A stretch of 58,872 nucleotides of DNA from Clostridiaceae bacterium (GCA_902362365.1 CABIVQ010000014.1:1-58872); one strand, 5' to 3'; counted from the first letter of the stretch, positions 1 to 10,586 are shown. Notes: a model not told the origin generated them from the sequence alone. Numbers and translations are program-made.

Positions 1-44
1 TTTATAAGGTAAGTGCGTCTAAAAATAAAATGGAAAAAATTTCA

Positions 45-86
45 ACCCTCATAATAATTGAGCGTTAGCTCTAAAATCATGAGGGT
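45..86 (-). terminator. Terminator of the glycogen operon
   Basis: An outer stem ACCCTCAT/ATGAGGGT (45-52 with 79-86) encloses an inner GAGC-GTTA-GCTC hairpin (60-71). On the minus strand it is followed by a short T-rich tail at about 35-42. It lies about 60 bases past the amylase stop codon, where the glgB-to-amylase transcript would end. Confidence 0.6.
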
Positions 87-148
87 CATTTTGTAAAGTA
101 TTAAATTTTACATTAATGCAACACTAGAATTATATAACGGCTTTTTTA

Positions 149-2065
149 TTATTTTTCTATATTATTTCTTAAACTAAATATTCTAAATGATTTTTCTCTA
201 ATCTTAATATTAAATAACCCCTTATTAAACAATCCATCTTCCTTCTCTATTAATTCTCCATACTTTTTAGGTATGTATTTTATGGGTAATTCTTCTAAAA
301 TATCTGCATTTAAATCTATAGTTATACTTTGTTCATCTCTAGATCTATTTATTAATATTAATAAATCTTCTTCTTCTGAATTTTTATCATATCTAATATA
401 ACCAAATACATCATTGTTATTAGTATATAAGAACTTAGTATCACCATAAGTTAAAACTAAGCGTTTCTTTCTTGTATTTATAGCATTTCTATAAAATTCA
501 ACCATATCCTCATCTTCATTTTTCCATGGATATGTTCTTCTATTGTCAGGGTCAGTATTACCTTCTAATCCGGCTTCATCACCATAATAAATATAAGGAA
601 TTCCTTCAAAAGTCATTTGTGTGATAACAGCTAACTTAACCATATCTTTATCGCAATCTAATTCAGTTTTAATTCTTTTTACGTCATGCGTTCCAAGTAA
701 ATTTAAATTAGCTTTAAATGATTCACTAGGATAATTTTCTTTTACTTCCATATAACTATTTGTTAATTCAAGAGAATTACATTCTCCTTTTAAAAAGGAT
801 ACTATATTTTTTCTAAAAGGATATCCTAATACTGAGTCCAATTGATCTCCTGTAAGATAGTTTCTTCTTTTATTATAACTTATCTTATTAGAAGCATCTT
901 CCCAAACCTCTCCAGCTAATATAGCATCCTTATCTACAGACTTTAACTCTTTTCTTAATTCTTTAATAAATTTCGTAGGAAGCTCATCTGCTACATCAAG
1001 TCTCCATCCTTTTACTCCCATACCTGTCCACTTCTTAATAACACTATCTTCATCATACATAATATAATCCATGTAAGATGGGTCTAATTCATTTACATTT
1101 GGTAGTGCTTTTATGCCCCACCAACTCTCATATTCATCAGGAAATTCTTTAAAATTGTACCAAGAAGCATATTCAGAATCTTTAGATTGATATGCACCTA
1201 AACTATCATAGTTTCCATATTTATTGAAATATTTACTATCTGCTCCTGTGTGATTAAATACACCGTCTAATATTATAGATATACCTCTAGCGTTAGCTTT
1301 TTCTATTAGTTCAGCGAATATCTCTTCATCACCAAACATAGGATCTATATTTTTGTAATTGCCTGTATCATACTTATGGTTGCTAGATGCTTCAAATATA
1401 GGGCTTAAGTATATTATACTAACACCTAATTTTTTTAAATAACCTAGTTTATTTATTATTCCCTTTAAGTTTCCTCCATAGAAATCCCATCTAATTATAT
1501 CTCCATTTTCGTCCTTTATGTACATTGGTTCATCATCCCAATTTGCATACATAAAAGTATTCTTCTTCGGATTACTAAGTTTATCATTTCTGTTACCATT
1601 ATTAAATCTATCCACAAATATGTGATACAGTACACCTTCTTTATACCATGTTGGTACATTTACATCATCATATACCGTTATTTGATATTTATTTATTCCT
1701 TCATAGGAATATTCAAAAGCCTGTCCATCTTCATTGCTCTTTCCATAAAATACTTTTTGTACATTTCCATCTATATTGACATCGACTTCAAAATAGTAGA
1801 AGTATAAACCTGTTTTTCCAAAAGGTTTAATTTTACAATAAAAAGTTTTCTCGTTATCGATATTTTGCATTTCTTTTAATTCTATTTTCTCATATATAAA
1901 AGTACTTAAATCTTCATTTTCCCCCAAAATTACCATTGATATATTGTATACATCGTAGTTTTTATTTGAAACTACATTTATAATTGCTTCTTCCTTAATA
2001 TTCAAGGCTCCAAATGGAGCCTTGAATTTTTCATCCCAAGAATTATAGTTTATTAAATTTCTCAT
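149..2065 (-). CDS. GH13 alpha-amylase / neopullulanase-type glucanohydrolase
   Basis: Cytoplasmic GH13 enzyme expected to cut alpha-1,4 (and possibly alpha-1,6) glucan chains; no signal peptide is visible. Residues 1-135 look like a CBM34-type N-terminal beta domain, as in cyclomaltodextrinases and neopullulanases. The (beta/alpha)8 barrel follows with the four GH13 regions: DGVFNH (267-272), GWRLDVADE with nucleophile D357, GEVWE with acid E386, and THD with D461. It is the last gene of the glycogen cluster. Its ATG lies inside the end of glgP (23-base overlap), so the two are probably translationally coupled. Inference: it trims or debranches glycogen alongside GlgP, since no glgX or pullulanase gene is present in the cluster. 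Exact specificity cannot be read from sequence. Confidence 0.9.
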   Translation of the reverse strand: MRNLINYNSWDEKFKAPFGALNIKEEAIINVVSNKNYDVYNISMVILGENEDLSTFIYEKIELKEMQNIDNEKTFYCKIKPFGKTGLYFYYFEVDVNIDGNVQKVFYGKSNEDGQAFEYSYEGINKYQITVYDDVNVPTWYKEGVLYHIFVDRFNNGNRNDKLSNPKKNTFMYANWDDEPMYIKDENGDIIRWDFYGGNLKGIINKLGYLKKLGVSIIYLSPIFEASSNHKYDTGNYKNIDPMFGDEEIFAELIEKANARGISIILDGVFNHTGADSKYFNKYGNYDSLGAYQSKDSEYASWYNFKEFPDEYESWWGIKALPNVNELDPSYMDYIMYDEDSVIKKWTGMGVKGWRLDVADELPTKFIKELRKELKSVDKDAILAGEVWEDASNKISYNKRRNYLTGDQLDSVLGYPFRKNIVSFLKGECNSLELTNSYMEVKENYPSESFKANLNLLGTHDVKRIKTELDCDKDMVKLAVITQMTFEGIPYIYYGDEAGLEGNTDPDNRRTYPWKNEDEDMVEFYRNAINTRKKRLVLTYGDTKFLYTNNNDVFGYIRYDKNSEEEDLLILINRSRDEQSITIDLNADILEELPIKYIPKKYGELIEKEDGLFNKGLFNIKIREKSFRIFSLRNNIEK

Positions 2066-4493
2066 TTATCTCACACCCTCTAAACCAAATATCTCTGCCA
2101 TATTCTTTTATAGTTCTATCACTTGAAAATACACCAGAATTTGCTATATTTATTAAAGACATTCTGTTCCAATCATATTTTTTCTTATAAAGTTCACTTA
2201 ATTCTCTTTGAGCTCTTTCATAGTCATTGGCATCTCTAAGTACAAAATACTCATCATTGTAAGTTATTAAAGAGTCGTAAACCTCCCTGCCTTCTTTACC
2301 CAAATTAGGTATAAATCCATTAATTAAATCATCTACAACTTGCTTTAACTTCAAGTCTGTATGATATAAGTCAATTGAGGAATATCCTCCGTTTTTATTA
2401 TAGTTTAATACTTCTTCAGCTGTTAAACCAAATAAAAACATATTTTCTTTTCCAATCAACTCATGAATTTCTACATTTGCACCATCCAATGTGGCCATTG
2501 TTATAGCACCATTCATCATAAATTTCATGTTACTAGTTCCTGATGCTTCCTTTGTAGTCGTTGAAATTTGTTCACTTACGTTCGCAGCTGGAATTATTAA
2601 TTCCGCTAATGAAACTCCATAATTCTCTATAAATACTACTTTTAACCTTCCTCTTACTCTAGGATCATTATTAATTAAATCAGCTACAGAATTTATTACC
2701 TTTATTATACATTTAGCTAGATAATATCCTGGAGCTGCTTTTGCTCCAAATATAAATGTTCTAGGTTCGATATCCATATCTGGATTATCTAATATTTTAT
2801 GATATAAAGTCATAATATTAATTAAATTTAACAATTGTCTCTTATACGCATGTAATCTTTTTACCTGTACATCAAATATAGAATTTGGATCTACATCTAT
2901 ATCATATTTATCCATTATATAATTAGATAATAAAACCTTGTTATTATATTTTATTTCATCTAACCTATTTAAAACATGATTATCACCTTTATAACGCTCT
3001 AGTTCTTTTAATTTAAAGGTATCTGTTTTCCATTCCTCACCAATTAAATTGGTAATTAACTCACTAAGCTCTGGATTAGCGCTCATTAACCATCTTCTAT
3101 GAGCTATTCCATTGGTTTTGTTATTAAATTTGTAAGGTGTATCATTATAAAAATCTTTTAATACTTCTCTTTCTAATAATGTTGTATGAAGTTTAGCAAC
3201 ACCATTGATACTATAACTTGATGCTATACATAAGTTAGCCATATTTATATTTCCATTATTGATAATACTCATTCTATTGATTTTATTTTGATCTGAATAC
3301 TTACTATTTAAATAAATTAAATATCTTCTATTTACTTCTTCTACTATCATGTAAATTCTTGGCAATAATTTTTTCATCATTTCTACAGGCCATTTTTCCA
3401 TAGCCTCCGCCATTATGGTGTGATTTGTATAAGATATAGTATTTATAGTTATATTCCAAGCCTCATCCCATGAAAGACCTTCTATGTCTAATAATATTCT
3501 CATAAGCTCTGGTACACAAAGTGCTGGATGAGTATCATTTATATGAATAGCTACTTTTTTATGAAGTTCATGTATATTAAGTTTATGCTTTTTATACTTT
3601 CTATAAATATCTTGTATTCCTGCACTTACAAAGAAATATTCTTGTTTTAATCTTAGTAATCTGCCTGCATAGTTAGAGTCATTTGGATATAAAACTTGTG
3701 ATATTTCCTCTGTATAGTACTTATAATTTAAAGCTTCTTCATAGCTTCCTGAATAATTTTTTGCATTTGCTGTTGTTTGACCAAAATCTCGTCTAGGTAT
3801 TTCACTTTTCCATAATCTTAGTGTATTCACACTATTATTTCTATAACCAATTATAGGTATATCATAAGGCATAGCCATTACTGGAATGTAGTTTTTATGA
3901 ATAACTTTTAAATTACCATCATGCTCCTCTAAATATACATCCCCTTCAAACTTTACTAGAATTGCTTTATTTGGTCTAACCACTTCCCATAAATAGTTTT
4001 CTTGAGTAAGCCAGTTATCAGGAACCTCAACCTGGCAACCATTTACAAACTTTTGCTTAAACAATCCATATTTGTATCTTATTCCATATCCATGCCCACT
4101 CATACCTACAGATGCCATAGAGTCTAAGAAACAGGCAGCTAGTCTTCCTAGCCCACCGTTTCCTAGAGCAGGGTCAATCTCTGATTTTATTAAGTCATCT
4201 AAATCTATACCTAACTCTTTTAGCCCTTCTCTAATACTATTTTCCACGCCTAGATTCAATAGGTTGGATTTTAATTGTCTTCCTAATAAAAATTCTATTG
4301 AAAAATAATATACTTCTTTCTCTGTATCAATCCTTGTGTCCACCCATTTCTTAGCAATAAGATCTTTTAATACACTTGCTAGAACATTTAAATGTTGTTC
4401 ATTACTAGCTTCATTTATAGGTTGTGCATATAAACTATACATCTTACTTTCAAAGTACTGTTTGAATTTCTTTTTGCTAATTGTGATCATCAA
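2043..4493 (-). CDS. glgP: Glycogen/maltodextrin phosphorylase
   Basis: GT35 phosphorylase that releases glucose-1-phosphate from non-reducing ends of alpha-1,4-glucans. It is 816 residues, the usual bacterial length. The pyridoxal-phosphate lysine sits in EASGTSNMKFMMNG (K657), and the N-terminal half carries the family stretch EIDPALGNGGLGRLAACF. It starts 9 bases downstream of glgA and overlaps the amylase gene by 23 bases, so it is firmly within the operon. It returns stored glycogen to glucose-1-phosphate, the same metabolite GlgC consumes. It could act on free maltodextrin too; the operon context favours glycogen. Confidence 0.96.
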   Translation of the reverse strand: MMITISKKKFKQYFESKMYSLYAQPINEASNEQHLNVLASVLKDLIAKKWVDTRIDTEKEVYYFSIEFLLGRQLKSNLLNLGVENSIREGLKELGIDLDDLIKSEIDPALGNGGLGRLAACFLDSMASVGMSGHGYGIRYKYGLFKQKFVNGCQVEVPDNWLTQENYLWEVVRPNKAILVKFEGDVYLEEHDGNLKVIHKNYIPVMAMPYDIPIIGYRNNSVNTLRLWKSEIPRRDFGQTTANAKNYSGSYEEALNYKYYTEEISQVLYPNDSNYAGRLLRLKQEYFFVSAGIQDIYRKYKKHKLNIHELHKKVAIHINDTHPALCVPELMRILLDIEGLSWDEAWNITINTISYTNHTIMAEAMEKWPVEMMKKLLPRIYMIVEEVNRRYLIYLNSKYSDQNKINRMSIINNGNINMANLCIASSYSINGVAKLHTTLLEREVLKDFYNDTPYKFNNKTNGIAHRRWLMSANPELSELITNLIGEEWKTDTFKLKELERYKGDNHVLNRLDEIKYNNKVLLSNYIMDKYDIDVDPNSIFDVQVKRLHAYKRQLLNLINIMTLYHKILDNPDMDIEPRTFIFGAKAAPGYYLAKCIIKVINSVADLINNDPRVRGRLKVVFIENYGVSLAELIIPAANVSEQISTTTKEASGTSNMKFMMNGAITMATLDGANVEIHELIGKENMFLFGLTAEEVLNYNKNGGYSSIDLYHTDLKLKQVVDDLINGFIPNLGKEGREVYDSLITYNDEYFVLRDANDYERAQRELSELYKKKYDWNRMSLINIANSGVFSSDRTIKEYGRDIWFRGCEINEKFNKL

Positions 4494-4502
4494 ATCTCTC
4501 CT

Positions 4503-5945
4503 TTAATTGAGAATCCCCTGATATGCCTCTATATATTTCTGAGCTGATTTTTTCCAACTATTATCAGTATGCATAGCATTTTCAACTAGCCTATACCACA
4601 TATCTTTATCTTTATACACTTTTAATGCTCTTTGAATGCAATACAACATTTCATGCGCATTATAATTTGCAAAACTAAATCCATTACCATCACCCGTGTA
4701 TTGATTATACGGTTCTACAGTATCCTTAAGACCTCCAGTTTCCCTTACTATCGGCAAGGTTCCATATCTCATAGCTAACATTTGACCTATTCCACAAGGT
4801 TCAAATAAAGAAGGCATCAGGAACATATCACTACCAGAGTATATTTGTTGAGCAAAACCGCTATCAAAAGTTATTCTAGCAGAAACTTTTTTACAGTAGA
4901 GAGAACTATAGTAATTAAACATAGATTGATACTGCTGTTCCCCTGTACCTAATATCACTAACTGTAAATCTTCCCTTATTAACTCTGGCATAATATAAGA
5001 TATTAAATCAAATCCTTTTTGTGATACTAGCCTAGATACTATACCTATTACAGGAATATCTGGATTTACTTCTAACCCTAGTATTTTTTGTAATTCTAAC
5101 TTATTCTTAATTTTGTCTTCTAAATTATTAGCATCATACTTGAAGAAAATATTTGGATCAGTCGATGGATCATTTATATCATAATCTATTCCATTTAGAA
5201 TCCCTTCTAATTTATATGAGTTTGCCCTTAATAATCCATCTAATTTTTCTCCATAGAATGGAGTCTGTATTTCATCTACATAAGTCTTACTTACAGTTGT
5301 TACCTTATCTGAAAATACTATACCTGATTTCATAAAACTTACTCCACCGTAGTATTCAACATCTCCATTATTGTAATACTCATCAGATAAATTTAATAAG
5401 TCTCCCAACACTTCTTTTCCAAATATACCTTGGTATTGTAAGTTATGTATAGTATATAAAGTTTTTATATTTTTATATTTATCTAAATGATTATATCTAT
5501 TTTTCAATATCAAAGGTATCATACCTGTATGCCAATCGTTTATATGAACTACATCAGGGTAAAAATCTATTTTTTCCATAGTTTGTAGTACGGCTTCACT
5601 GAAAAATGCAAATCTTTCTGCATCATCTCCATATCCGTAAAGGTAAGCATATTCCCCTTCCCTTTTAAAGTAATACTCATTGTCTATAAAATAAAATTTA
5701 ATCCCTTCAAATTCCATTTCTAAAAGGCCACAATATTGATTTCTCCAACCTACTTGAACATTAAATACAGCTACTTCTTTTAGTTGATCTTTTAAATATG
5801 TTGGTATAGTTGAATATTTAGGTAATATTACCCTTACATCTACCCCTTCTTTTTTCAAAGCTTTAGGCAATGCATATGACACATCGCCTAACCCTCCAGT
5901 TTTTACAAAAGGCCAACACTCTGATGTCACATAAAAAACCTTCAT
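4503..5945 (-). CDS. glgA: Glycogen synthase (ADP-glucose dependent)
   Basis: GT5 glucosyltransferase that extends alpha-1,4-glucan chains from ADP-glucose. The diagnostic KTGGLGD motif is at residues 15-21 (K15 binds the ADP-glucose phosphate). The C-terminal Rossmann half has the retaining-GT segment LFEPCGIGQMLAMRYG followed by RETGGLKDTV. At 480 residues it is full length. It lies 12 bases from glgD upstream and 9 bases from glgP downstream. The ATG is preceded by GGGGGAAA. Confidence 0.97.
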   Translation of the reverse strand: MKVFYVTSECWPFVKTGGLGDVSYALPKALKKEGVDVRVILPKYSTIPTYLKDQLKEVAVFNVQVGWRNQYCGLLEMEFEGIKFYFIDNEYYFKREGEYAYLYGYGDDAERFAFFSEAVLQTMEKIDFYPDVVHINDWHTGMIPLILKNRYNHLDKYKNIKTLYTIHNLQYQGIFGKEVLGDLLNLSDEYYNNGDVEYYGGVSFMKSGIVFSDKVTTVSKTYVDEIQTPFYGEKLDGLLRANSYKLEGILNGIDYDINDPSTDPNIFFKYDANNLEDKIKNKLELQKILGLEVNPDIPVIGIVSRLVSQKGFDLISYIMPELIREDLQLVILGTGEQQYQSMFNYYSSLYCKKVSARITFDSGFAQQIYSGSDMFLMPSLFEPCGIGQMLAMRYGTLPIVRETGGLKDTVEPYNQYTGDGNGFSFANYNAHEMLYCIQRALKVYKDKDMWYRLVENAMHTDNSWKKSAQKYIEAYQGILN

Positions 5946-5957
5946 TAAATTTCCCCC

Positions 5958-7088
5958 TTATATACTTAGATTTTTTTCTATAACCATAGGGTAATTTTCG
6001 TCTCCCCTTAATTCTTTTCCCTCTGATATTGATATATTTTTATCTAATATAACATTATTTAATACTACATCAGATTCAATAGTACAATTTTGCATTACTA
6101 CAGAATTCTTTATTACAGTATTTTTTCCTATATTAACCTTTCTAAATATAATACTATTTTCTACTACTCCATCTATTACACAACCTGTTGCTATAAATGA
6201 GTTCTTTACATTAGCATTTTCTTTATATATTGTAGGTGCTTGATTCTTTTCTTTTGTTAATATTCTTTTATTTGAATAAAGAAGTTCTTGAGATACTTCT
6301 GGTTCTAATAATTCTTTACTCATTTCATAGTAACTTTGAATTGAATTTATACACTTTAAGTAGCCTTTAAATTCATATGCTCCTACTTGTATATTATTAA
6401 TTTCATGAGTTATAAAATCTTGGAAATAAGAATATGTACCTAAATTAACTATTTCATATATACAAGATACAAAGTCCTTACGTCTCATTATATACATTTC
6501 CATAAATATGTTAGCTCTTGGGAATGTCCCTAAGTTACTACCTATATTTATTACTCTATCATTTCCATCTAAATTTAACGTTAAGCATCCTTTAAAATCT
6601 TTATTTGCATTATCTATATTCTTATAAATTACAGTTATATCATTGTTAGATTTTTTATGATATTCTAATGCTTCTAAATAATCTATATTACAAATCATAT
6701 AACTTGGAGCTATTAAAATATACTCTTCTTCACTTTTATCTATGTAATCTATATTAGCTAATATAGTATAAATATCACCATTTCTGCCTTCATATTGATT
6801 ATGGTACTTTGTATTCTCTGGACTAAGTATGCAAAGTCCTCCTGTTTTTCTACTTAAATCCCAATCTTTTCCACTTCCTAAATGGTCTGTCAGTGATCTA
6901 TATTTTTCTTTTGCATAAATCCCTACATTAGTCATTCTTGAATTAACCATATTAGAAATAGCAAAATCTATTACTCTATATCTCCCTGCGATTGGTATAG
7001 ATGCTATTGGCCTAGCATAGTTAAGCTTACTTACACTAGGAGCACCTTTTTTATCTAAATTTATTAATCCCATGCATTCATTTCTCAT
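5958..7088 (-). CDS. glgD: GlgD, regulatory paralogue of ADP-glucose pyrophosphorylase
   Basis: Nucleotidyltransferase-fold protein paralogous to GlgC, with a left-handed beta-helix C-terminus (hexapeptide-like repeats from about residue 290). It lacks the N-terminal GGxGxRL nucleotide loop (it reads LINLDKKGAPSVSKL) and the catalytic SGDH segment (it reads APSYMICN), so it is probably non-catalytic. In Gram-positive clusters GlgD forms a hetero-oligomer with GlgC and modulates it (family knowledge). It is 2 bases downstream of glgC, as expected for subunits made together. Confidence 0.94.
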   Translation of the reverse strand: MRNECMGLINLDKKGAPSVSKLNYARPIASIPIAGRYRVIDFAISNMVNSRMTNVGIYAKEKYRSLTDHLGSGKDWDLSRKTGGLCILSPENTKYHNQYEGRNGDIYTILANIDYIDKSEEEYILIAPSYMICNIDYLEALEYHKKSNNDITVIYKNIDNANKDFKGCLTLNLDGNDRVINIGSNLGTFPRANIFMEMYIMRRKDFVSCIYEIVNLGTYSYFQDFITHEINNIQVGAYEFKGYLKCINSIQSYYEMSKELLEPEVSQELLYSNKRILTKEKNQAPTIYKENANVKNSFIATGCVIDGVVENSIIFRKVNIGKNTVIKNSVVMQNCTIESDVVLNNVILDKNISISEGKELRGDENYPMVIEKNLSI

Positions 7089-7090
7089 AA

Positions 7091-8245
7091 TTATTTTCCC
7101 CCTTGTAATACTTGTTGAGGTTTTACAATTTCATATTCTGATACTACATTAATTTCATCCTCATTATTTCTTATAATTGCATTATCTTCTATAATTGCAC
7201 CTTCTCCAATCATTGCTTTTTCAATTGTTACATTTTTACCTATTTTTACATTAGGCATTATTACAGAATCTTTAACTGTACTATTTTCATCAACGTAAAC
7301 ACCATGAGATAGAACTGAGTTTTCTACATCTCCTAATATAGAGCATCCATCTGCTATTAATGCTTCACTTATATCTGCATCTTTTCCTATATATTGAGGT
7401 GGGCTAGCCATAGTATTAGTGTATATTCTCCATCTTGAATCATTTAAATCTATTGCATCTGGATATTTTATAAGATCCATATTTGCATCCCATAAACTTT
7501 GTATTGTTCCAACATCTCTCCAATATCCTTTAAATGAGTATGCATACATTTCAGCTTGGTCTTCTAGCATCATAGGAATTATATTCTTTCCAAAGTCATC
7601 AAAACACTTATTACTATCCTCAGACTTTATAAAGTAATCTCTTAAAGTACTCCAGTTAAATATATAAACTCCCATAGATGCTAAGTTACTCTTAGGATTT
7701 TCTGGTTTTTCCTCAAATTCATATATTTTACCATCTTCTTTAGCATTCATTATTCCAAATCTAGGAGCTTCATCCCAAGGCACTTCAATTACCGCAATAG
7801 TAGCCTTTGCCTTTTTTTCCTTGTGGAAGTTTAGCATTTTACTATAATCCATTTTATAGATGTGATCTCCTGATAAAACAAGAACATATTCTGGATTATA
7901 TGTATCTATAAAGTTCATATTTTGATATATTGCATTTGCAGTCCCTTTATACCAATTACCTTCTTTTTCATCCATATATGGTTGTAATATGTAAACCCCA
8001 CCATTAATTCTATCTAAATCCCAATGGCTCCCCATTCCTATATGAGAATTTAATATTAATGGTCTGTATTGTGTTAAAACCCCTACAGTATCTATTCCAG
8101 AATTTGAACAGTTACTTAATACGAAGTCTATGATTCTATACTTTCCACCAAAAGATACTGCTGGCTTTGCTATACTCTTTGTAAATACACCTAATCTAGA
8201 ACCTTGACCACCAGCTAAAATCATTGCTATCATTTCTTTATTCAT
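7091..8245 (-). CDS. glgC: Glucose-1-phosphate adenylyltransferase (ADP-glucose pyrophosphorylase)
   Basis: Makes ADP-glucose from glucose-1-phosphate and ATP, the committed step of glycogen synthesis. Visible motifs: GGQGSRL (12-18), [24 protein letters not shown] (101-109), catalytic SGDHIYKMD with D127, and FEEKP. A hexapeptide beta-helix follows from about residue 290. Length 384 is typical for the Firmicutes enzyme. It is followed by glgD after 2 bases and preceded by 133 AT-rich bases after glgB in which I see no gene or hairpin. Confidence 0.97.
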   Translation of the reverse strand: MNKEMIAMILAGGQGSRLGVFTKSIAKPAVSFGGKYRIIDFVLSNCSNSGIDTVGVLTQYRPLILNSHIGMGSHWDLDRINGGVYILQPYMDEKEGNWYKGTANAIYQNMNFIDTYNPEYVLVLSGDHIYKMDYSKMLNFHKEKKAKATIAVIEVPWDEAPRFGIMNAKEDGKIYEFEEKPENPKSNLASMGVYIFNWSTLRDYFIKSEDSNKCFDDFGKNIIPMMLEDQAEMYAYSFKGYWRDVGTIQSLWDANMDLIKYPDAIDLNDSRWRIYTNTMASPPQYIGKDADISEALIADGCSILGDVENSVLSHGVYVDENSTVKDSVIMPNVKIGKNVTIEKAMIGEGAIIEDNAIIRNNEDEINVVSEYEIVKPQQVLQGGK

Positions 8246-8378
8246 TAAATTTGATTCCCCCTAGATAACTTTATATATTTTAAATTTTTATTTGATATGC
8301 TTATTGTATTATGATTTTAAATTTATAATTTTTTATTTGCTCATTGAATTTTTGATTTGCTTTTAGTTGCATTTATAT

Positions 8379-10355
8379 TTAATCTTTTATATCTATTGTT
8401 CTTATACTTTCCTTCTCTTTATTTTCCCCATTATTTTTAAGTTCTTCTTTTAACTTTATAAAAGTTACACCTAAAGGAGGTACTTTTATTGTTATATTAT
8501 GATCTTTATTATGCCATTTTTCATTTATTGAGAAGAGTTCTGCCCCATTCATAGTTTGATTAGATCCCCAATATCTTTCATCATCTGAATTAAATACTTC
8601 TTCATAAATACCACTATATGGAACCCCTATTTTATAATCATAATGAACTACTGGTGTAAAGTTTATTACTGCTATAGTAAAATCTTTCTCTTTTTTACCT
8701 TTTCTCATTATAGTTATTACACTTTGTTCATTATTATGAGGGTCTATAAAATCAAAACCTTCATAATTATTATCTATCTCATATAATGCTTTATCACCTT
8801 TATACATATGATTTAAATCTCTAACATAGTCCTGCATTTTAATATGCGGTTCAATTTCTAATAATTCCCATTCAAGACCATATGCATATCTCCATTCAAG
8901 ACCTTGCCCAAATTCTGATCCCATAAATAAGAGCTTTTTACCTGGATGAATCATATAGTATGCATATAATAATCTAAGACTTGCAAATTTTTGCCATGTA
9001 TCTCCTGGCATTTTATCAAGTAAAGATTTCTTACCATGAACAACTTCATCATGAGATAATGGTAGTATAAAATTCTCTGAAAATGCATACATAAACGAGA
9101 ATGTAATTAATTCATGGTGATATTTTCTGTAAACTGGATCCATTTCCATATATTTTAATGTATCATTCATCCATCCCATATTCCATTTATAAGTAAATCC
9201 TAATGCACCTTTGTAAGTAGGTCCCGTAACCATAGGCCATGCAGTAGATTCTTCAGCTACTATAATTGGATTTTTAATGTATTTATATACTGTTTCATTT
9301 AATTTCTTTAAGAAATCAATTGCTTCTAAGTTTTCCCTTCCACCATATTTATTTGGCTTCCAGTCACCTCCATCATAATCTAAATACAGCATACTGGATA
9401 CTGCGTCCACTCTTATTCCATCTATATGAAATTCCTTAAACCAATAAAGTACATTGGATAATAAGAAACTATTAACTTCTGGTTTACCTAAGTCAAAATG
9501 AGCTGTACCCCATCCATGATTGTCTGCTTTTGTAGGATCTGAGTACTCATATTGAGGAGATCCATCAAATTTGTACAATCCATGTTCATCTCTACAGAAA
9601 TGACTATAAGCAAAATCTAAGATTACGCCTAAATTATTTTCATGGCATTTCTCAACAAATTTTCTAAATTCATTCGGTTTACCATGTCTACTTGTAGGAC
9701 TGTAATATCCAACTGTTTGATATCCCCAAGACATATCTAATGGATATTCAGTTATCGGCATTATTTCAATATGCGTATATCCCATATCTTTAGCATAATC
9801 TAACATCTCATATAATTCTTCATATGAAAAGAAGCCACCATCCCACTTTCTTTTCCATGATCCTAAATTTACTTCATATATGTTCATAGGTTCATTATCA
9901 CATATTTTTTTAGATTTACATTCCTGCCACTTATTATCTGACCACTCATAATTCCCTATATCATACACTACTGATGCTGTATTAGGTCTTAACTCCGAAA
10001 ATGTAGCATATGGATCTGATTTTAATCTACTAATACCATCGCAACCAATTACATTATATTTATATTTCTCCCCTTCTGATAAATTGTCTATAAATATTCC
10101 CCATACTCCACTATGGTATAAATTAGTCATTGGATGAGAATCTATACTCCAGTTATTAAATTCCCCACTCAAGTAGACACACTTTGCATTTGGTGCCCAC
10201 ACCATAAAGGATACACCTTTTTTCCCTTTATAACTTACAACGTGACTTCCCATAAATTCGTAACTATTAATTGACTGCCCACTTTTAAATTTCTTTATAT
10301 TGTCTTCTGTTATTATTGATTCATACTTAATAGAAATCTCCCCCCCCTTAAACAT
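8379..10355 (-). CDS. glgB: 1,4-alpha-glucan branching enzyme
   Basis: GH13 branching enzyme that introduces alpha-1,6 branches into glycogen. A CBM48 domain spans about residues 35-130 (VWAPNAKCVYLSGEFNNW). The barrel follows: DFAYSHF (247-253), GIRVDAVS with nucleophile D317, AEES (367-370), and LSHDEV with D436. It is the first gene of the glycogen operon. The start is odd. The only in-frame ATG (10355) follows a weak GAAG just 3 bases upstream, while a strong Shine-Dalgarno-like AAGGGGGGGGAG lies inside codons 3-6. Six bases after that element is an ATT codon (10331-10329). Translation from ATT, or a miscounted G tract, are alternatives. Function is sure; the exact N-terminus is not. Confidence 0.94.
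   Translation of the reverse strand: MFKGGEISIKYESIITEDNIKKFKSGQSINSYEFMGSHVVSYKGKKGVSFMVWAPNAKCVYLSGEFNNWSIDSHPMTNLYHSGVWGIFIDNLSEGEKYKYNVIGCDGISRLKSDPYATFSELRPNTASVVYDIGNYEWSDNKWQECKSKKICDNEPMNIYEVNLGSWKRKWDGGFFSYEELYEMLDYAKDMGYTHIEIMPITEYPLDMSWGYQTVGYYSPTSRHGKPNEFRKFVEKCHENNLGVILDFAYSHFCRDEHGLYKFDGSPQYEYSDPTKADNHGWGTAHFDLGKPEVNSFLLSNVLYWFKEFHIDGIRVDAVSSMLYLDYDGGDWKPNKYGGRENLEAIDFLKKLNETVYKYIKNPIIVAEESTAWPMVTGPTYKGALGFTYKWNMGWMNDTLKYMEMDPVYRKYHHELITFSFMYAFSENFILPLSHDEVVHGKKSLLDKMPGDTWQKFASLRLLYAYYMIHPGKKLLFMGSEFGQGLEWRYAYGLEWELLEIEPHIKMQDYVRDLNHMYKGDKALYEIDNNYEGFDFIDPHNNEQSVITIMRKGKKEKDFTIAVINFTPVVHYDYKIGVPYSGIYEEVFNSDDERYWGSNQTMNGAELFSINEKWHNKDHNITIKVPPLGVTFIKLKEELKNNGENKEKESIRTIDIKD
10340..10347 (-). 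repeat. G8 homopolymer in the first codons of glgB
   Basis: Eight consecutive G on the coding strand fill codons 3-6 of glgB, in a region otherwise very AT-rich. It is simultaneously an excellent anti-16S match (AAGGGGGGGGAG). Gain or loss of one G would take the upstream ATG out of frame with the enzyme. Confidence 0.8.
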
Positions 10356-10361
10356 TCTTCT

Positions 10362-10385
10362 TTACAAAATATAATTATTTTGTAA
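10362..10385. repeat. Inverted repeat just upstream of glgB
   Basis: Ten-base arms TTACAAAATA/TATTTTGTAA separated by 4 bases. The repeat ends 6 bases from the annotated glgB ATG on the minus strand. It could be an operator or an mRNA hairpin at the ribosome entry region. Confidence 0.5.
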
Positions 10386-10586
10386 GTGTTGATTATCTTT
10401 TTATAATTCCATATTTATTTTTTATCTATTAATATTTTTAAATTAAATGCACTACTCTAAATACTTACTGAGCTATTTTTTATTTAGCAGGGTATCTGCA
10501 TTATGATTTAATTCTCCTAAGAGTCAAAAATCCCTCTTAATTTTTTTAATTTCTTGTTATTATTTTATAAATTATCTAATTTCTTA
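10386..10586. other. AT-rich intergenic stretch upstream of glgB, no gene seen
   Basis: This is the upstream region of the glycogen operon and should hold its promoter. I see only a poor candidate on the minus strand (TTGACT, 18 bases, TAATGC) and no convincing gene, riboswitch or RNA. A five-codon ATG ORF with a distant AGGAGA was noted and not called. Confidence 0.3.

Noticed and set aside
10440..10560. Five-codon ORF with AGGAGA upstream of glgB as a leader peptide
   Set aside because: Spacing is long, the peptide has no codon bias related to glycogen metabolism, and no terminator or alternative fold follows.
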